DNA of 46,480 nt from an uncultured Mucilaginibacter sp. (GCA_903863845.1 CAIPDP010000081.1:1-46480); one strand, 5' to 3'. Positions 18,325 to 27,357 are shown, counted from the stretch's first letter. Program-made: numbers and translations. Notes: a model not told the origin generated them from the sequence alone.

Positions 18325-19575
18325 TTACTCTGCGTTAGCTCTGAACATAAGTGCGCCAACGGTTACATTGGTTCTGGCATCAATTAAAATTGCTCCGCCG
18401 TTTGCATTATTATCCTGATAGTAATCGAAGGCCAGTGGATCTGCAGTTTTGATAATGATGCGACCGATATCATTCAGCTTGAAATCTTCATCATACTCTT
18501 TCTCCAGCGTATTGATATTGAACTTATACAGTATTTCCTGGATACGACAGCGGGTTATCCGGCTGTTATGCTGCAGAAAATAGGTTTGTGTAGTGTCAAG
18601 TGCCCGGGTGTCCATCCAGCACAGATCGGTTTCAATTTGCCTGGAAACATGAGGTGCATTTTCGGCACTTACCAGGATATCTCCTCTACTGATGTCTATT
18701 TCATCTGCCAGGTGCAGGGTAACTGACATGCCAGCGGACGCAATTTCCGGCTGCATGTCATACAATTCGATCTGGCTGATTTTTGAACTAAAACCGGATG
18801 GTAAAACAGTTACCTTATCATTAACCCGGAATGAACCGCTGGAGACACGACCGGCATATCCTCTGTAGTCGTGCAATTCATCCGTTTGTGGGCGCACGAT
18901 CCATTGCACAGGGAAACGGGCATGTTCGCTTTTGGTATCAACAGGTATCTCAACATTTTCCAGATGGGATAGGAGGCTGCTTCCTTTGTACCAGGAAGTT
19001 CGGGTTGATTCAAATACGATGTTATCGCCTTTTAATGCACTTACCGGTATATAGGTAACATGCTCCAGTCCAACCTTGGCGGCAAGTTTTTTGTAATCTG
19101 CCACGATCCTGTCAAAAACGGCTTCTTCAAATTCAACCATGTCCATCTTGTTAATGGCAACTACTACCTGCGGCAGGCCCAGCAGCGATACCAGGAATGA
19201 ATGGCGAATGGTTTGTTCAATAACTCCCTTGCGCGCATCGATCAGAATGATGGCCAGGTTTGAATTAGATGCACCGGTAACCATATTACGGGTGTACTGT
19301 ATATGTCCGGGGGTATCAGCTATAATAAACTTCCGTTTTTCGGTTTGGAAATATTTATAAGCCACATCAATAGTGATACCTTGCTCGCGTTCGGCTTTTA
19401 ACCCGTCGGTCAGGATAGCCAGGTCGATCGTGCCATCATCATTTTTACGGTTTGAACGTTGCAGCGCCTCCAATTGATCGATAAGGATGGCTTCACTATC
19501 ATATAAAAGACGACCGATCAGGGTACTTTTACCATCATCCACACTACCGGCTGTTAATAATTTTAAAATATTCAT
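18325..19575 (-). CDS. cysN: Sulfate adenylyltransferase subunit 1 (GTPase)
   Basis: A 416-residue EF-Tu-like GTPase that drives APS formation from sulfate and ATP together with CysD. The G-motifs are GSVDDGKSTLIGRLLYD (P-loop), DTPGHIQYTRNM and NKMDMVEF. The usual C-terminal beta-barrel domains follow. It lacks a fused APS kinase (CysC), and cysC is absent nearby. This agrees with cysH here being an APS reductase that needs no PAPS. It is the last gene of the sulfur operon, 65 bp after cysD. Confidence 0.96.
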   Translation of the reverse strand: MNILKLLTAGSVDDGKSTLIGRLLYDSEAILIDQLEALQRSNRKNDDGTIDLAILTDGLKAEREQGITIDVAYKYFQTEKRKFIIADTPGHIQYTRNMVTGASNSNLAIILIDARKGVIEQTIRHSFLVSLLGLPQVVVAINKMDMVEFEEAVFDRIVADYKKLAAKVGLEHVTYIPVSALKGDNIVFESTRTSWYKGSSLLSHLENVEIPVDTKSEHARFPVQWIVRPQTDELHDYRGYAGRVSSGSFRVNDKVTVLPSGFSSKISQIELYDMQPEIASAGMSVTLHLADEIDISRGDILVSAENAPHVSRQIETDLCWMDTRALDTTQTYFLQHNSRITRCRIQEILYKFNINTLEKEYDEDFKLNDIGRIIIKTADPLAFDYYQDNNANGGAILIDARTNVTVGALMFRANAE

Positions 19576-19640
19576 ACGATTATAATTTCAAATTTCGGAC
19601 TTTCAGTTTGTGACCGGTTAAATCCGATCGGGTTCCAAAA

Positions 19641-20531
19641 TCAGAAATATCCTCCTTTCTTACGGTCTTCCATAGCGGCTTCGCTCACCTTATCGTCCAT
19701 ACGGGCACCACGTTCACTGACGCGGGAGGCGCTGATCTCATCAATGATATCGTCAATTTGATTGGCATATGATTCAACAGCAGCTGTGCAGGTCATATCG
19801 CCAACAGTGCGGAACCGAACATTTTTGCGTTCAATTACATCTTCCTCATCTAGGTTAAGGAAAGGAGAGGCGGCCATATACTGGCCACCGCGGGTAATTA
19901 CCTCGCGCTCATGGGCAAAATAAATAGTAGGAAGTGGGATATTTTCTCGGCGGATATAGTTCCAGACATCCAATTCGGTCCAGTTGCTGATCGGGAATAC
20001 CCTCACATTTTCGCCGGGATGTATTTTGCCATTGTACAGGCTCCATAATTCGGGTCGCTGGCGTTTAGGATCCCATTGTCCGAATTCGTCTCGCACCGAA
20101 AAAATGCGCTCTTTGGCCCGGGCTTTTTCCTCATCGCGGCGTGCGCCACCGATACAGGCATCAAACTTATGCTTTGCTATGGTATTTAAAAGAGTGACCG
20201 TTTGCAATTGATTACGGCTGGCATTTTTGCCTTTTTGTTCTACAACATTTCCGGCATCGATATCATCCTGTACATATCCCACAATCAGCTTTTCGCCAAT
20301 GCGTGCGATCATCTCGTCGCGGTAGGTGATCGTTTCCTCAAAATTATGACCGGTATCAATATGCACCAGTGGAAACGGAAATTTCCCGGGCCTGAATGCT
20401 TTAAGCGCAAGGTGTACTATGGTTATAGAATCCTTACCACCCGAAAACAAAAGCGCAGGCTTCTCAAATTGCCCGGCCACTTCCCGCAGGATATAAATGG
20501 CTTCCGCCTCCAGCTCATCTAAATAATCCAT
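19641..20531 (-). CDS. cysD: Sulfate adenylyltransferase subunit 2
   Basis: A 296-residue ATP-PPi-lyase-type adenylyltransferase that joins AMP to sulfate to make APS. The PP-loop is LLFSGGKDSITIVHLAL. GGARRDEEKARAKERIFSVR and the C-terminal RMDDKVSEAAMEDRKKGGYF are typical CysD sequence. It is separated from cysH by about 200 bp of repeats, so its place in the same transcript is likely but not shown. Confidence 0.96.
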   Translation of the reverse strand: MDYLDELEAEAIYILREVAGQFEKPALLFSGGKDSITIVHLALKAFRPGKFPFPLVHIDTGHNFEETITYRDEMIARIGEKLIVGYVQDDIDAGNVVEQKGKNASRNQLQTVTLLNTIAKHKFDACIGGARRDEEKARAKERIFSVRDEFGQWDPKRQRPELWSLYNGKIHPGENVRVFPISNWTELDVWNYIRRENIPLPTIYFAHEREVITRGGQYMAASPFLNLDEEDVIERKNVRFRTVGDMTCTAAVESYANQIDDIIDEISASRVSERGARMDDKVSEAAMEDRKKGGYF

Positions 20532-20552
20532 CTTTTTTAAATTAGTGAATTA

Positions 20553-20755
20553 GTGAGTGAGTGAATGAGTGAATTGGTTTTAGGAACTACACTTATTCAG
20601 CAAATCAATAATTCATCAAGTATTAAATCATTAAAAATTCATTTATTCATTCACTCACTCACCCATTCACTCACTCACCCATTCACTCACTCACCCATTC
20701 ACTCACTCACCCACTCACTCACTCACTCATTCACTCATTCTCTCATTCTCTCATT
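20553..20755. repeat. Tandem 16-bp array plus inverted counterpart between cysH and cysD
   Basis: Four copies of the 16-bp unit CATTCACTCACTCACC start at 20648, 20664, 20680 and 20696, then decay into CACTCACTCATTC and CTCTCATT variants that run through the cysH stop (20735-20737) to about 20755. On the cysD side GTGAGTGAGTGAAT (20553-20566) is the exact reverse complement of part of each unit, so the gap can form alternative hairpins. Units lack spacers and no cas genes are present, so it is not a CRISPR. Confidence 0.85.
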
Positions 20756-21451
20756 GGTCTCATGAAGACCACACTCTTTTTTCGACTGATCTTCCCACCA
20801 CCAGCGTCCTGCCCTTAAATCTTCGCCGGGCTGAACCGCACGTGTACAAGGCTGGCAACCTATGCTTGGAAAGCCACGGTCGTGCAGCGTGTTATATGGT
20901 ATATTATTTACCCTGATGTATTCTTTAACCTGATCGAGGTCCCAGTCGAAAATCGGGTGAAATTTAACCAAATTATTTTGACCGTCCCATTCCAGGTTTT
21001 GCATTTCCAGTCGGTTTGCCGACTGTTCGGCGCGTATGCCGGTCACCCATATATCATTTCCGGCCAATGCACGTTTCAAGGGTTCAAGCTTGCGAATATG
21101 GCAGCATTCTTTGCGATTCTCAACCGATTCATAAAAACTGCTTGGTCCTTTAATATTGACCATTTCTTCTAATAAAACCCTATCCGGGAAATAGGCGTGT
21201 ATCGGTTTTCCGTAGATCTCCATCGTACGGTTCCACACATAATAGGTTTCAGGAAACAGACGACCTGTTTCAAGCGTGAAAATTTTGATAGGTATATCAT
21301 TGGCGAAGATCATATGCGTGATCACCTGATCCTCCCATCCAAAACTACTCGAAAACACGATTTTCCCGCTGTATTGATCAGCCAGTAATTTTAAGGCCTC
21401 AACCGGGTCGGTCCCTTCAATTTCATTTTTTATTGTCGCTAACAATGACAT
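20735..21451 (-). CDS. cysH: APS reductase (assimilatory, [4Fe-4S])
   Basis: A 238-residue PAPS-reductase-family enzyme that reduces adenylyl sulfate to sulfite with thioredoxin. It carries the Cys-Cys and Cys-x-x-Cys pairs that hold the iron-sulfur cluster of APS reductases (ECCHIRKLEPLKRAL; GCQPCTRAVQPGED) and the catalytic KKECGLH near the C-terminus. That separates it from cluster-free PAPS reductases and fits the lack of cysC. The last residues, ETNERMRE, are encoded by the start of the tandem repeat, so the native end was probably close to GLH. It is 4 bp downstream of the fusion gene. Confidence 0.95.
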   Translation of the reverse strand: MSLLATIKNEIEGTDPVEALKLLADQYSGKIVFSSSFGWEDQVITHMIFANDIPIKIFTLETGRLFPETYYVWNRTMEIYGKPIHAYFPDRVLLEEMVNIKGPSSFYESVENRKECCHIRKLEPLKRALAGNDIWVTGIRAEQSANRLEMQNLEWDGQNNLVKFHPIFDWDLDQVKEYIRVNNIPYNTLHDRGFPSIGCQPCTRAVQPGEDLRAGRWWWEDQSKKECGLHETNERMRE

Positions 21452-21455
21452 TGTA

Positions 21456-22967
21456 TTATTTGATCAAAAATTTAAGGATGCTATTCACGCTAACGATGAT
21501 AACGATAATGCCTACCGCAACCATCAATGTTTTAGCTGATAATTTATTGGATATTTTTGCTGCAATAGGAGAGGCCAGTGCACTGCCGATCACTAATCCG
21601 GCAACCGGAGCCCAGCGGGTACCATTTTGCATCAACATGATAACAAAGGTTGTTGAGCTGACGATAGCTACGAAAAACCTGGATAGTTTTACAGTACCCA
21701 ATGAAAAACGCGGATGACGCCCGCCAGCTATGAGGCTGGATAGAACGATGGAGCCCCAGCCACCACCGCCTACGGCGTCGATGAAACCTCCGCCTAAGCC
21801 CAGTAAACTTATATTTTTGATCTTGCCGTTTGTGCGTTTCTTACCAACCTGGAATGCTTTTCTTAAAATGACTAATCCTAAGATCAGCGTATAAGTTGAA
21901 ATAAATGGTTTGGTATATTTACTGTAATGCTCTAATGACGATAACAGGAATGCACCGGCAAAGGCCCCCAGAATGCCCCAAACAACCAGTATTTTGAACA
22001 ATTTCCAGTTGATATTGCCCATTTTGTAGTGCATCCATCCGGCGATACCGTTACTCATTACCTCAGAAAGGTGTACACCCATACTGGCAATTGCCGGCGT
22101 AATACCCATTGAGAGCGAGAAAGTAGTAGATGTTACGCCATAAGACATTCCGATGGCACCATCGATCAAAGCAAAAATAAAACCTGCACCCAGGAAGTAA
22201 TAAAATATGGGGTCGATACCCTGGATATAAGTTTTGAATGCCTGATCCTGTTTCCAAAGGGTAAATGCAGTGATGCCAATTGCTAAAACAATAGTACCCC
22301 ATATCAGCCAGATAAGGCTTTTATTTCTTTCAGCTTTCTTTTCAACCAGTACAGAAGTTACCTCGTTCAAGGCTCGCACTTTGTCGGAAAAATCTCCTGA
22401 AAGCGTATTTCGCAATTGGCTCATTTGCTGTAGCGTTACGTCTAACTCTGCAGGTAAACTTTCGTTCAATACTTCTTTTAGTCTTTTTGCTACCGTTGGC
22501 GATTTGCCGTTGGTAGAAATGGCGATCTTGAGGTCGCCTTTTTGTACGATCGACCCCAAATAAAAATCGCAGAGGTCTGGCTTATCGGCTACATTGACCA
22601 ACAGCTTGCGCTCATAGGCCGACTGCCTGATGTATTGATTTAAATCGCTGTCATCAGTTGCGGCCACAACAATACTTGCCTGATCGAGATCGGTATCAGC
22701 AAAAGGTTTTTGTATCAGGTTGATCCGGGTATTGTTTGCGGCGAGTTGCTGAATTGCAGGATTGAATTCTTTAGCAATAACTGTTACACAGGCATCCTGA
22801 CTATTATTGAGTATGGCATTCAGTTTTTCCAAACCAACATTGCCTGCGCCTATTAAAATGGTATGCAGTTCGTTGAGCTTCAAAAAAACCGGGAAAAGTT
22901 GATTCCCAGCCGATTTCGGCTGCTCTGAAATTTCATTGATTACACTATTCCTGCGCAATGAACTCAT
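21456..22967 (-). CDS. Precorrin-2 dehydrogenase/ferrochelatase-like domain fused to TauE/SafE transporter
   Basis: A two-part protein. The N-terminal ~200 residues match the siroheme synthase NAD-binding domain (LFPVFLKLNELHTILIGAGNVGLEKL; VVAATDDSDLN; LVNVADKPDLCDFYLGSIV; TNGKSPTVAKRLKE), which oxidises precorrin-2 and inserts iron. A soluble linker leads to about eight hydrophobic helices of the TauE/SafE (TSUP) family (FALIDGAIGMSYGVTSTTFS; GGGFIDAVGGGGWGSIVLSS), which move sulfur oxyanions or sulfonates. I chose the ATG at 22967; another in-frame ATG at 23009 would add 14 residues and lengthen the overlap with cobA. The fusion joins cofactor production to sulfur transport in one polypeptide. 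Confidence 0.88.
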   Translation of the reverse strand: MSSLRRNSVINEISEQPKSAGNQLFPVFLKLNELHTILIGAGNVGLEKLNAILNNSQDACVTVIAKEFNPAIQQLAANNTRINLIQKPFADTDLDQASIVVAATDDSDLNQYIRQSAYERKLLVNVADKPDLCDFYLGSIVQKGDLKIAISTNGKSPTVAKRLKEVLNESLPAELDVTLQQMSQLRNTLSGDFSDKVRALNEVTSVLVEKKAERNKSLIWLIWGTIVLAIGITAFTLWKQDQAFKTYIQGIDPIFYYFLGAGFIFALIDGAIGMSYGVTSTTFSLSMGITPAIASMGVHLSEVMSNGIAGWMHYKMGNINWKLFKILVVWGILGAFAGAFLLSSLEHYSKYTKPFISTYTLILGLVILRKAFQVGKKRTNGKIKNISLLGLGGGFIDAVGGGGWGSIVLSSLIAGGRHPRFSLGTVKLSRFFVAIVSSTTFVIMLMQNGTRWAPVAGLVIGSALASPIAAKISNKLSAKTLMVAVGIIVIIVSVNSILKFLIK

Positions 22968-23736
22968 AAAACTCCCTGATTGGTTGAAATAAAGGATGTA
23001 ATGCAACAACTTCGCCGATAACGATCAGTGCCGGCGACTTGATGTTTTTTTCCTTTACCAGTTCTTCAATGCTATCGATTACACCAACTGCGACCTTTTC
23101 ATCTGCCGTCGAACCGTTTTGAATGACCGCTATCGGCAGGCGGTTCTTCCCTTCGTTCTGGTAAATCTTTACTATTTCGGTAAGTTTTCGCAAGCCCATC
23201 AGCACTACCACTGTGGCCCTGGTACGGGCAGCATCAAACAGATCAGCAGAAATTGCACCTGACTGGTTAGTTGCTGTCACTACCCAAAAACTTTCACTTA
23301 AACCACGATGGGTAACCGGTATGTTTTGTAAGCCAGGTACGCCGATCGAGCTCGAAATACCGGGTATAACCGAAGCAGGAATACTATAAGAAGCTGCATG
23401 GTCAAGTTCTTCATAGCCACGGCCAAAAACAAATGGGTCGCCCCCTTTAAGTCGTACCACATGGCCATAATTTAAGGCATAGTCGACCATTAATTTATTG
23501 ATCGACTCCTGTGAGTGGGAGTGATCGCCGGAACGTTTGCCTACATATACCTTTGTTGCATGCTTCGGGGCAAATTCAAGCAATTCTTCATTGACCAATG
23601 CGTCGTATAAAACCACGTCAGCTTCCTGAAGGGCCTTGATACCTTTGATCGTGATCAATTCAGCATCACCCGGGCCCGCACCAACAAGCGTGATCCGGGC
23701 TTCTTTCAATTCTTTATTTATATCTTTAATGATCAT
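22945..23736 (-). CDS. cobA: Uroporphyrinogen-III C-methyltransferase
   Basis: A 263-residue SAM-dependent methyltransferase that converts uroporphyrinogen III to precorrin-2, the branch to siroheme. Motifs: VGAGPGDAELITIKGIKAL, VLYDALVNEELL, VRLKGGDPFVFGRGYEE and IPGISSSIGVPGLQNIPVTH. It lacks the CysG dehydrogenase domain, which is supplied by the next gene's N-terminus. It overlaps the sulfite reductase gene by 4 bp. Siroheme produced here is the cofactor of that reductase. Confidence 0.95.
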   Translation of the reverse strand: MIIKDINKELKEARITLVGAGPGDAELITIKGIKALQEADVVLYDALVNEELLEFAPKHATKVYVGKRSGDHSHSQESINKLMVDYALNYGHVVRLKGGDPFVFGRGYEELDHAASYSIPASVIPGISSSIGVPGLQNIPVTHRGLSESFWVVTATNQSGAISADLFDAARTRATVVVLMGLRKLTEIVKIYQNEGKNRLPIAVIQNGSTADEKVAVGVIDSIEELVKEKNIKSPALIVIGEVVALHPLFQPIREFYEFIAQE

Positions 23737-25826
23737 TGCTGTATCAGTTCCTGTCTTTTTACTTTAACCGCTTCTAAAAAGTTTGCTGCTTGCCCGATAT
23801 AGGTCTTTGCAAATGCTTCAGATGGTTCATTTTGATTGATTTGCAGTACCAGTTCACTGAATGTGCCTTTCAAGGTAAATTCTCCTTTTGCAACGTAAAC
23901 AGCATCAAACTCTTTGATGATACCGGCCTGACTGCCCTGATTGATGTTTTTGTCGAGCAACAGCGCTTTTGCTGAGGTGATCATTACATTATAAGCATGG
24001 TAGATACCATCGGCCCAGGCACCTTTATCAAAGGCTTGTCCGGCCCAGCCTATTTTTTCGTCGGCTTCAAAAAGTAAGGTTGCCACCAGATCGATCACTA
24101 CACCGGCACATTCACCGACACCAATGGCAGTAGCGAATGTCTCTTCATGGCCCCAATCTACAAACTCATCGTCTGTAAGTGTACTCAGGTCGGCAAGTGG
24201 TTTTAATAACTGGTAAAAATAATCTTTGCCCTGTCTGTCGTAATAATGGTGGTATAATTCATGTTCCAAACCATTGTTGCGATAATCATCCAAAACAGCT
24301 TTCAAAACACCTGTGGCCCGTTTTGCCGGCACTTTGATCACTTTATCGGCAGCACGACCAATGCCGTCGCCAACAGTTCCGCCCCCAAGTAAAACCTGAA
24401 CAGAGGGCAATACTTTTAACCCTGCTTTCAACGAACTGCCATGAAAGCCGATATGCGCCAAACCATGCTGACCGCAGGAGTTCATACAACCACTGATCTT
24501 GATCTTGATATCCCGGTTATAAACAAAATCTTCATATTCGTTATAAACCAGGTCTTCCAGCACGCGGGCAAGGGTCATACTATTCGAAATGCCCAAATTG
24601 CAGGTGTCGGTTCCGGGGCAGGTAGTTACATCGGCTACGCTGTCAAAACCCGGCGCCGATAAATTTACTTCTGTCAAAGCGGCGTATAATGCCTGCAAGG
24701 CTTCTTTGCGCACATACTTAAGCAATAAACCCTGATTTTGGGTTACGCGTATCTCGTCGGCAACATAGGGGCGTATAGCAGCAATGAATTTGCGTGCCTG
24801 GTCGGTAGGTATATCACCGGTTGGTACTTTTACGTAAACACCATAAAATCCTTTTTGCTTTTGCTCGAAGGTATTGGTGATGAGCCATTGCTCATAACGC
24901 AGTGGGTTATCTATTGTAATTTCAGGTATCAAAAGCGGCTCTGGTATAACCGGCAGATCGACCGCATCACGGTTAATAGGATAGGTCTTCACTTTATTGG
25001 CGATACGTTCTTCCTTTACCAGACGCAGTACTTCATCCAGGCCTAATTTTTGGATCACATATTTTAACCGCGCTTTGTTACGGTTATTTCTTTCGCCGTA
25101 ACGGTCGAATACCCTGATCACAGATTCAATATAAGGTACCAGCTGATCTTCTGGTAAAAATTCTTCTACAATACTGGCCAGTATCGGTTGTGCACCAAGG
25201 CCGCCGCCCAGCATCAGTTTAAAGCCACGCTCACCCTTTTCGTTTATTTTAGGGATAAGGCCAATGTCATGGATATAGGAGTAAGCATTATCTTCCTCGT
25301 TCGAAGAAAATGATATTTTGAATTTACGACCCATTTCCTGGCAGATAGGGTTGCGCAGGAAAAATTCAAATACCGCATGGGCATAGGGCGATACGTCAAA
25401 TGGTTCTTTTGGATCGATACCTGAGGCGGGTGATGCGGTAACATTTCGTACGGTATTGCCGCAGGCTTCGCGCAGCGTAACATCATCTTTTTCCAGGTCC
25501 GACCATAATTGTGGTGTACGATCGAGGCTTACGTAGTGTATTTGTATATCCTGGCGGGTAGTTAAATGCAAGTTATGACTTGCATACTCATCGGCAACAT
25601 CAGCAATACGCAAAAACTGTTTAAAGGTAACTTTCCCGAATGGGAGTTTAATACGAATCATTTGCACACCCGGCTGGCGCTGGCCATAAATACCACGGGC
25701 CAAACGAAGGCTCCTGAATTTTTCGTCGTGTATTTTACCCTCACGAAATGCCCTGATCTTTTTCTCGAGATCGATGATATCTTGTTCCACAACAGGGTTT
25801 TCGAGTTCGGTGCGAAAACTTTGCAT
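23733..25826 (-). CDS. Siroheme sulfite (or nitrite) reductase with C-terminal HEPN-like domain
   Basis: 697 residues, about 150 longer than ordinary CysI/NirA proteins. It has two ferredoxin-like repeats (for example FRSLRLARGIYGQRQPGVQM, ADVADEYASHNLHLTTRQDI) and the siroheme-[4Fe-4S] cysteines C403-x5-C409 (TCPGTDTCNLG) and C447-x3-C451 (GCMNSCGQHG). From about residue 545 a helical region resembles HEPN proteins (GIYHAYNVMITSAKALLLDK). Its position with cobA, cysH, cysD and cysN argues for sulfite rather than nitrite as substrate. The ATG at 25826 leads the operon. The role of the C-terminal domain is unknown. Confidence 0.9.
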   Translation of the reverse strand: MQSFRTELENPVVEQDIIDLEKKIRAFREGKIHDEKFRSLRLARGIYGQRQPGVQMIRIKLPFGKVTFKQFLRIADVADEYASHNLHLTTRQDIQIHYVSLDRTPQLWSDLEKDDVTLREACGNTVRNVTASPASGIDPKEPFDVSPYAHAVFEFFLRNPICQEMGRKFKISFSSNEEDNAYSYIHDIGLIPKINEKGERGFKLMLGGGLGAQPILASIVEEFLPEDQLVPYIESVIRVFDRYGERNNRNKARLKYVIQKLGLDEVLRLVKEERIANKVKTYPINRDAVDLPVIPEPLLIPEITIDNPLRYEQWLITNTFEQKQKGFYGVYVKVPTGDIPTDQARKFIAAIRPYVADEIRVTQNQGLLLKYVRKEALQALYAALTEVNLSAPGFDSVADVTTCPGTDTCNLGISNSMTLARVLEDLVYNEYEDFVYNRDIKIKISGCMNSCGQHGLAHIGFHGSSLKAGLKVLPSVQVLLGGGTVGDGIGRAADKVIKVPAKRATGVLKAVLDDYRNNGLEHELYHHYYDRQGKDYFYQLLKPLADLSTLTDDEFVDWGHEETFATAIGVGECAGVVIDLVATLLFEADEKIGWAGQAFDKGAWADGIYHAYNVMITSAKALLLDKNINQGSQAGIIKEFDAVYVAKGEFTLKGTFSELVLQINQNEPSEAFAKTYIGQAANFLEAVKVKRQELIQQ

Positions 25827-26140
25827 ATTATTTTAGTTGAATGCGATCGAAGAGACCGGCGGTTTTAAAATTGTCACAAATATATATATAGTATAGGGTA
25901 TTAGTAGAATTAATTAAAAATTATCAATGTTTTACGTTTAAATTACATTGGTAAAAGTCTATTCACGTTGGATAAAATCAATAAAAGTGCTAATAAAGCA
26001 TTTACGGAAAAATGGACAAAAGGATGCCATATAACGCTGTTTTGAAGTAATCAGGGAAAAATTTTGATTTAGAGATACCCGAAATAACCCGCAAAAGGAT
26101 ATTTCGGTATTACTTTGTTAAAATAATAGCGATCCTATAG
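25827..26140. promoter_or_regulatory. Promoter region of the sulfur operon and 3' end of the Rrf2 gene
   Basis: No gene is present. CAAATATA at 25877-25884 reads TATATTTG on the minus strand, a match to TAnnTTTG about 50 bp before the sulfite reductase ATG; I found no good -33 TTG. At 26075-26086 and 26100-26110, ATACCCGAAATA and TATTTCGGTAT form an 11-bp stem with one bulged C, 30 bp after the Rrf2 stop. It lacks a U-run, so it may be a terminator variant or an operator. Confidence 0.4.
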
Positions 26141-26575
26141 CTATAAATTGATCAACGCATTTTCGCGTGCGATCACGTCGGCTATGCTGGTTTCTGATAA
26201 TATCTTGACAGTTGCATCCCTTACCTGAATAAATGCATCACGAATGCCACAGGTAACTTCATCTTTGCACTCGTCGCATTTATGGTAAAAGTTCAGACTG
26301 GCACAAGGCACCATGGCTATGGGGCCATCAGTGATACGCATGATGCTCACCAAGAAAATATCCTTAGGGTCTTTGTTGAGGCTGTAACCGCCGCCTGCAC
26401 CTTTTTTACTGTATAAGAAACCGGCATTGCGTAAATCCAGCAATATCTGCTCCAGAAATTTTTTCGGAATACGTTCTTCCTCAGCGATCCTGGAGATCTG
26501 CATCGGTGGTTGGTCGACATTTTTGCCCAATACTACAAGGGCTTTAATGGCGTATTTAGTCTTTTTTGAAAGCAT
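26141..26575 (-). CDS. Rrf2-family transcriptional regulator with four-cysteine sensor
   Basis: A 144-residue winged-helix regulator (YAIKALVVLGKN; ISRIAEEERIPKKFLEQILL; GFLYSKKGAGGGYSLNK) of the Rrf2 family, which includes IscR (iron-sulfur) and CymR (cysteine). C91, C100, C103 and C109 lie in PCASLNFYHKCDECKDEVTC, more than the three cysteines that hold the cluster in IscR, so it may bind a cluster or a metal. Position directly ahead of the sulfate-reduction operon on the same strand suggests it controls that operon. The target sites and ligand are inferred, not seen. Confidence 0.9.
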   Translation of the reverse strand: MLSKKTKYAIKALVVLGKNVDQPPMQISRIAEEERIPKKFLEQILLDLRNAGFLYSKKGAGGGYSLNKDPKDIFLVSIMRITDGPIAMVPCASLNFYHKCDECKDEVTCGIRDAFIQVRDATVKILSETSIADVIARENALINL

Positions 26576-26586
26576 TTAAGAGATAA

Positions 26587-26618
26587 CAAATACAATGTTA
26601 AAGAAATATATTAAGCAA
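26587..26618 (-). promoter_or_regulatory. Possible promoter of the Rrf2 gene
   Basis: On the minus strand TTG (26616-26618) and TGTATTTG (26587-26594) are 21 bp apart, close to the Bacteroidota TTTG / TAnnTTTG pair with one mismatch in the -7 box. It would give a leader of only a few bases before the ATG at 26575, which is short, so confidence is low. Confidence 0.3.
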
Positions 26619-26659
26619 CTATTTTGGTTTGTTATATTTCGGTTAGGTAAAGATAGTAT

Positions 26660-26938
26660 TTATTTTTTATCCGAATGACCAAGACTTTTTTCAGGGTTTA
26701 CGATATCCCTGATCATTTGTTTTAATAAAGTGATGTCGGCAAAGCCTCCGAATTCCTTACGGTCGAATAGTATCTGGTCATTTACCAGGATACGATAGAC
26801 CCCGCCATTCTCGCCTGGTTTTAAGGTAACAGCCGACAATTCATCTCCGAAAGTGGTCAGGAATTCCTGGGCCATATAAGCTGCTCTTAAAAGCCAGTTG
26901 CATTTTGGGCAATACTCGATCGTGATTGATGGTTTCAT
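26660..26938 (-). CDS. Rdx (SelW/SelT-like) family protein with CxxC
   Basis: A 92-residue thioredoxin-like redox protein. It begins MKPSITIEYCPKCNW, with the CxxC pair C10-C13 where animal SelW has CxxU. It ends with the family's GGFADITLLKQMIRDIV. The open frame extends 21 codons upstream to 27001, but that extension (MCFSFTFVVFF...) is hydrophobic and unlike the family, so I place the start at 26938. Precise function is unknown in bacteria. It lies just upstream of the Rrf2 gene on the same strand, 84 bp away. Confidence 0.85.
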   Translation of the reverse strand: MKPSITIEYCPKCNWLLRAAYMAQEFLTTFGDELSAVTLKPGENGGVYRILVNDQILFDRKEFGGFADITLLKQMIRDIVNPEKSLGHSDKK

Positions 26939-27001
26939 TATGCGAAGGTACAGCAAGCCCCATAAACAAAAAAACACCACAAATGTGAAGCTGAAACACA
27001 T

Positions 27002-27357
27002 AGGTGATGTTAGGTAGAAATAATTTTATTTTAACGTTATTTTGGAGAATTCATCTCAGAAATTGAAGCCCAAAGTGATCTTTGGATTAAACGCTGCCTT
27101 TTTCCTTTTTTTAAAAATTCCACCGTTGTTCGCCAACGCGGGTACTGCCTTCAGAATGGGGGAAATTAAAATCTCAATAAATTTCATGTTCGTTATTTTG
27201 ATACAAGGACTATTACGATTTTTGAAGCGTAAAAGTTCATTAAAATGCGCGTTTTTAGCTTGCTGAGGCCGTTTTTGGGCCAAAATCAACTTTAGCCCAA
27301 AAGGCAGACATCACTAATTATTAGGGAGTTATAATAAGGTACCTAAACAGGCAAAAT
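27002..27357. other. Gene-free gap
   Basis: 356 bp between the Rdx gene and the stop of the VOC gene. Overlapping open frames of about 75 codons exist on both strands (27042-27266 plus, 27056-27289 minus) but neither has a recognisable product or start context. I see no terminator, repeat or RNA gene here. Confidence 0.4.

Noticed and set aside
20648..20755. Tandem TCACTCAC array as a CRISPR
   Set aside because: Units are contiguous with no spacers, and no cas genes are near.
20565..20765. 66-codon plus-strand frame of repeating HSLTHSFT
   Set aside because: It is a translation of the tandem array and overlaps the cysH end on the other strand.
27042..27289. Overlapping small open frames on both strands as genes
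   Set aside because: No recognisable product, no start context, and the two frames exclude each other.
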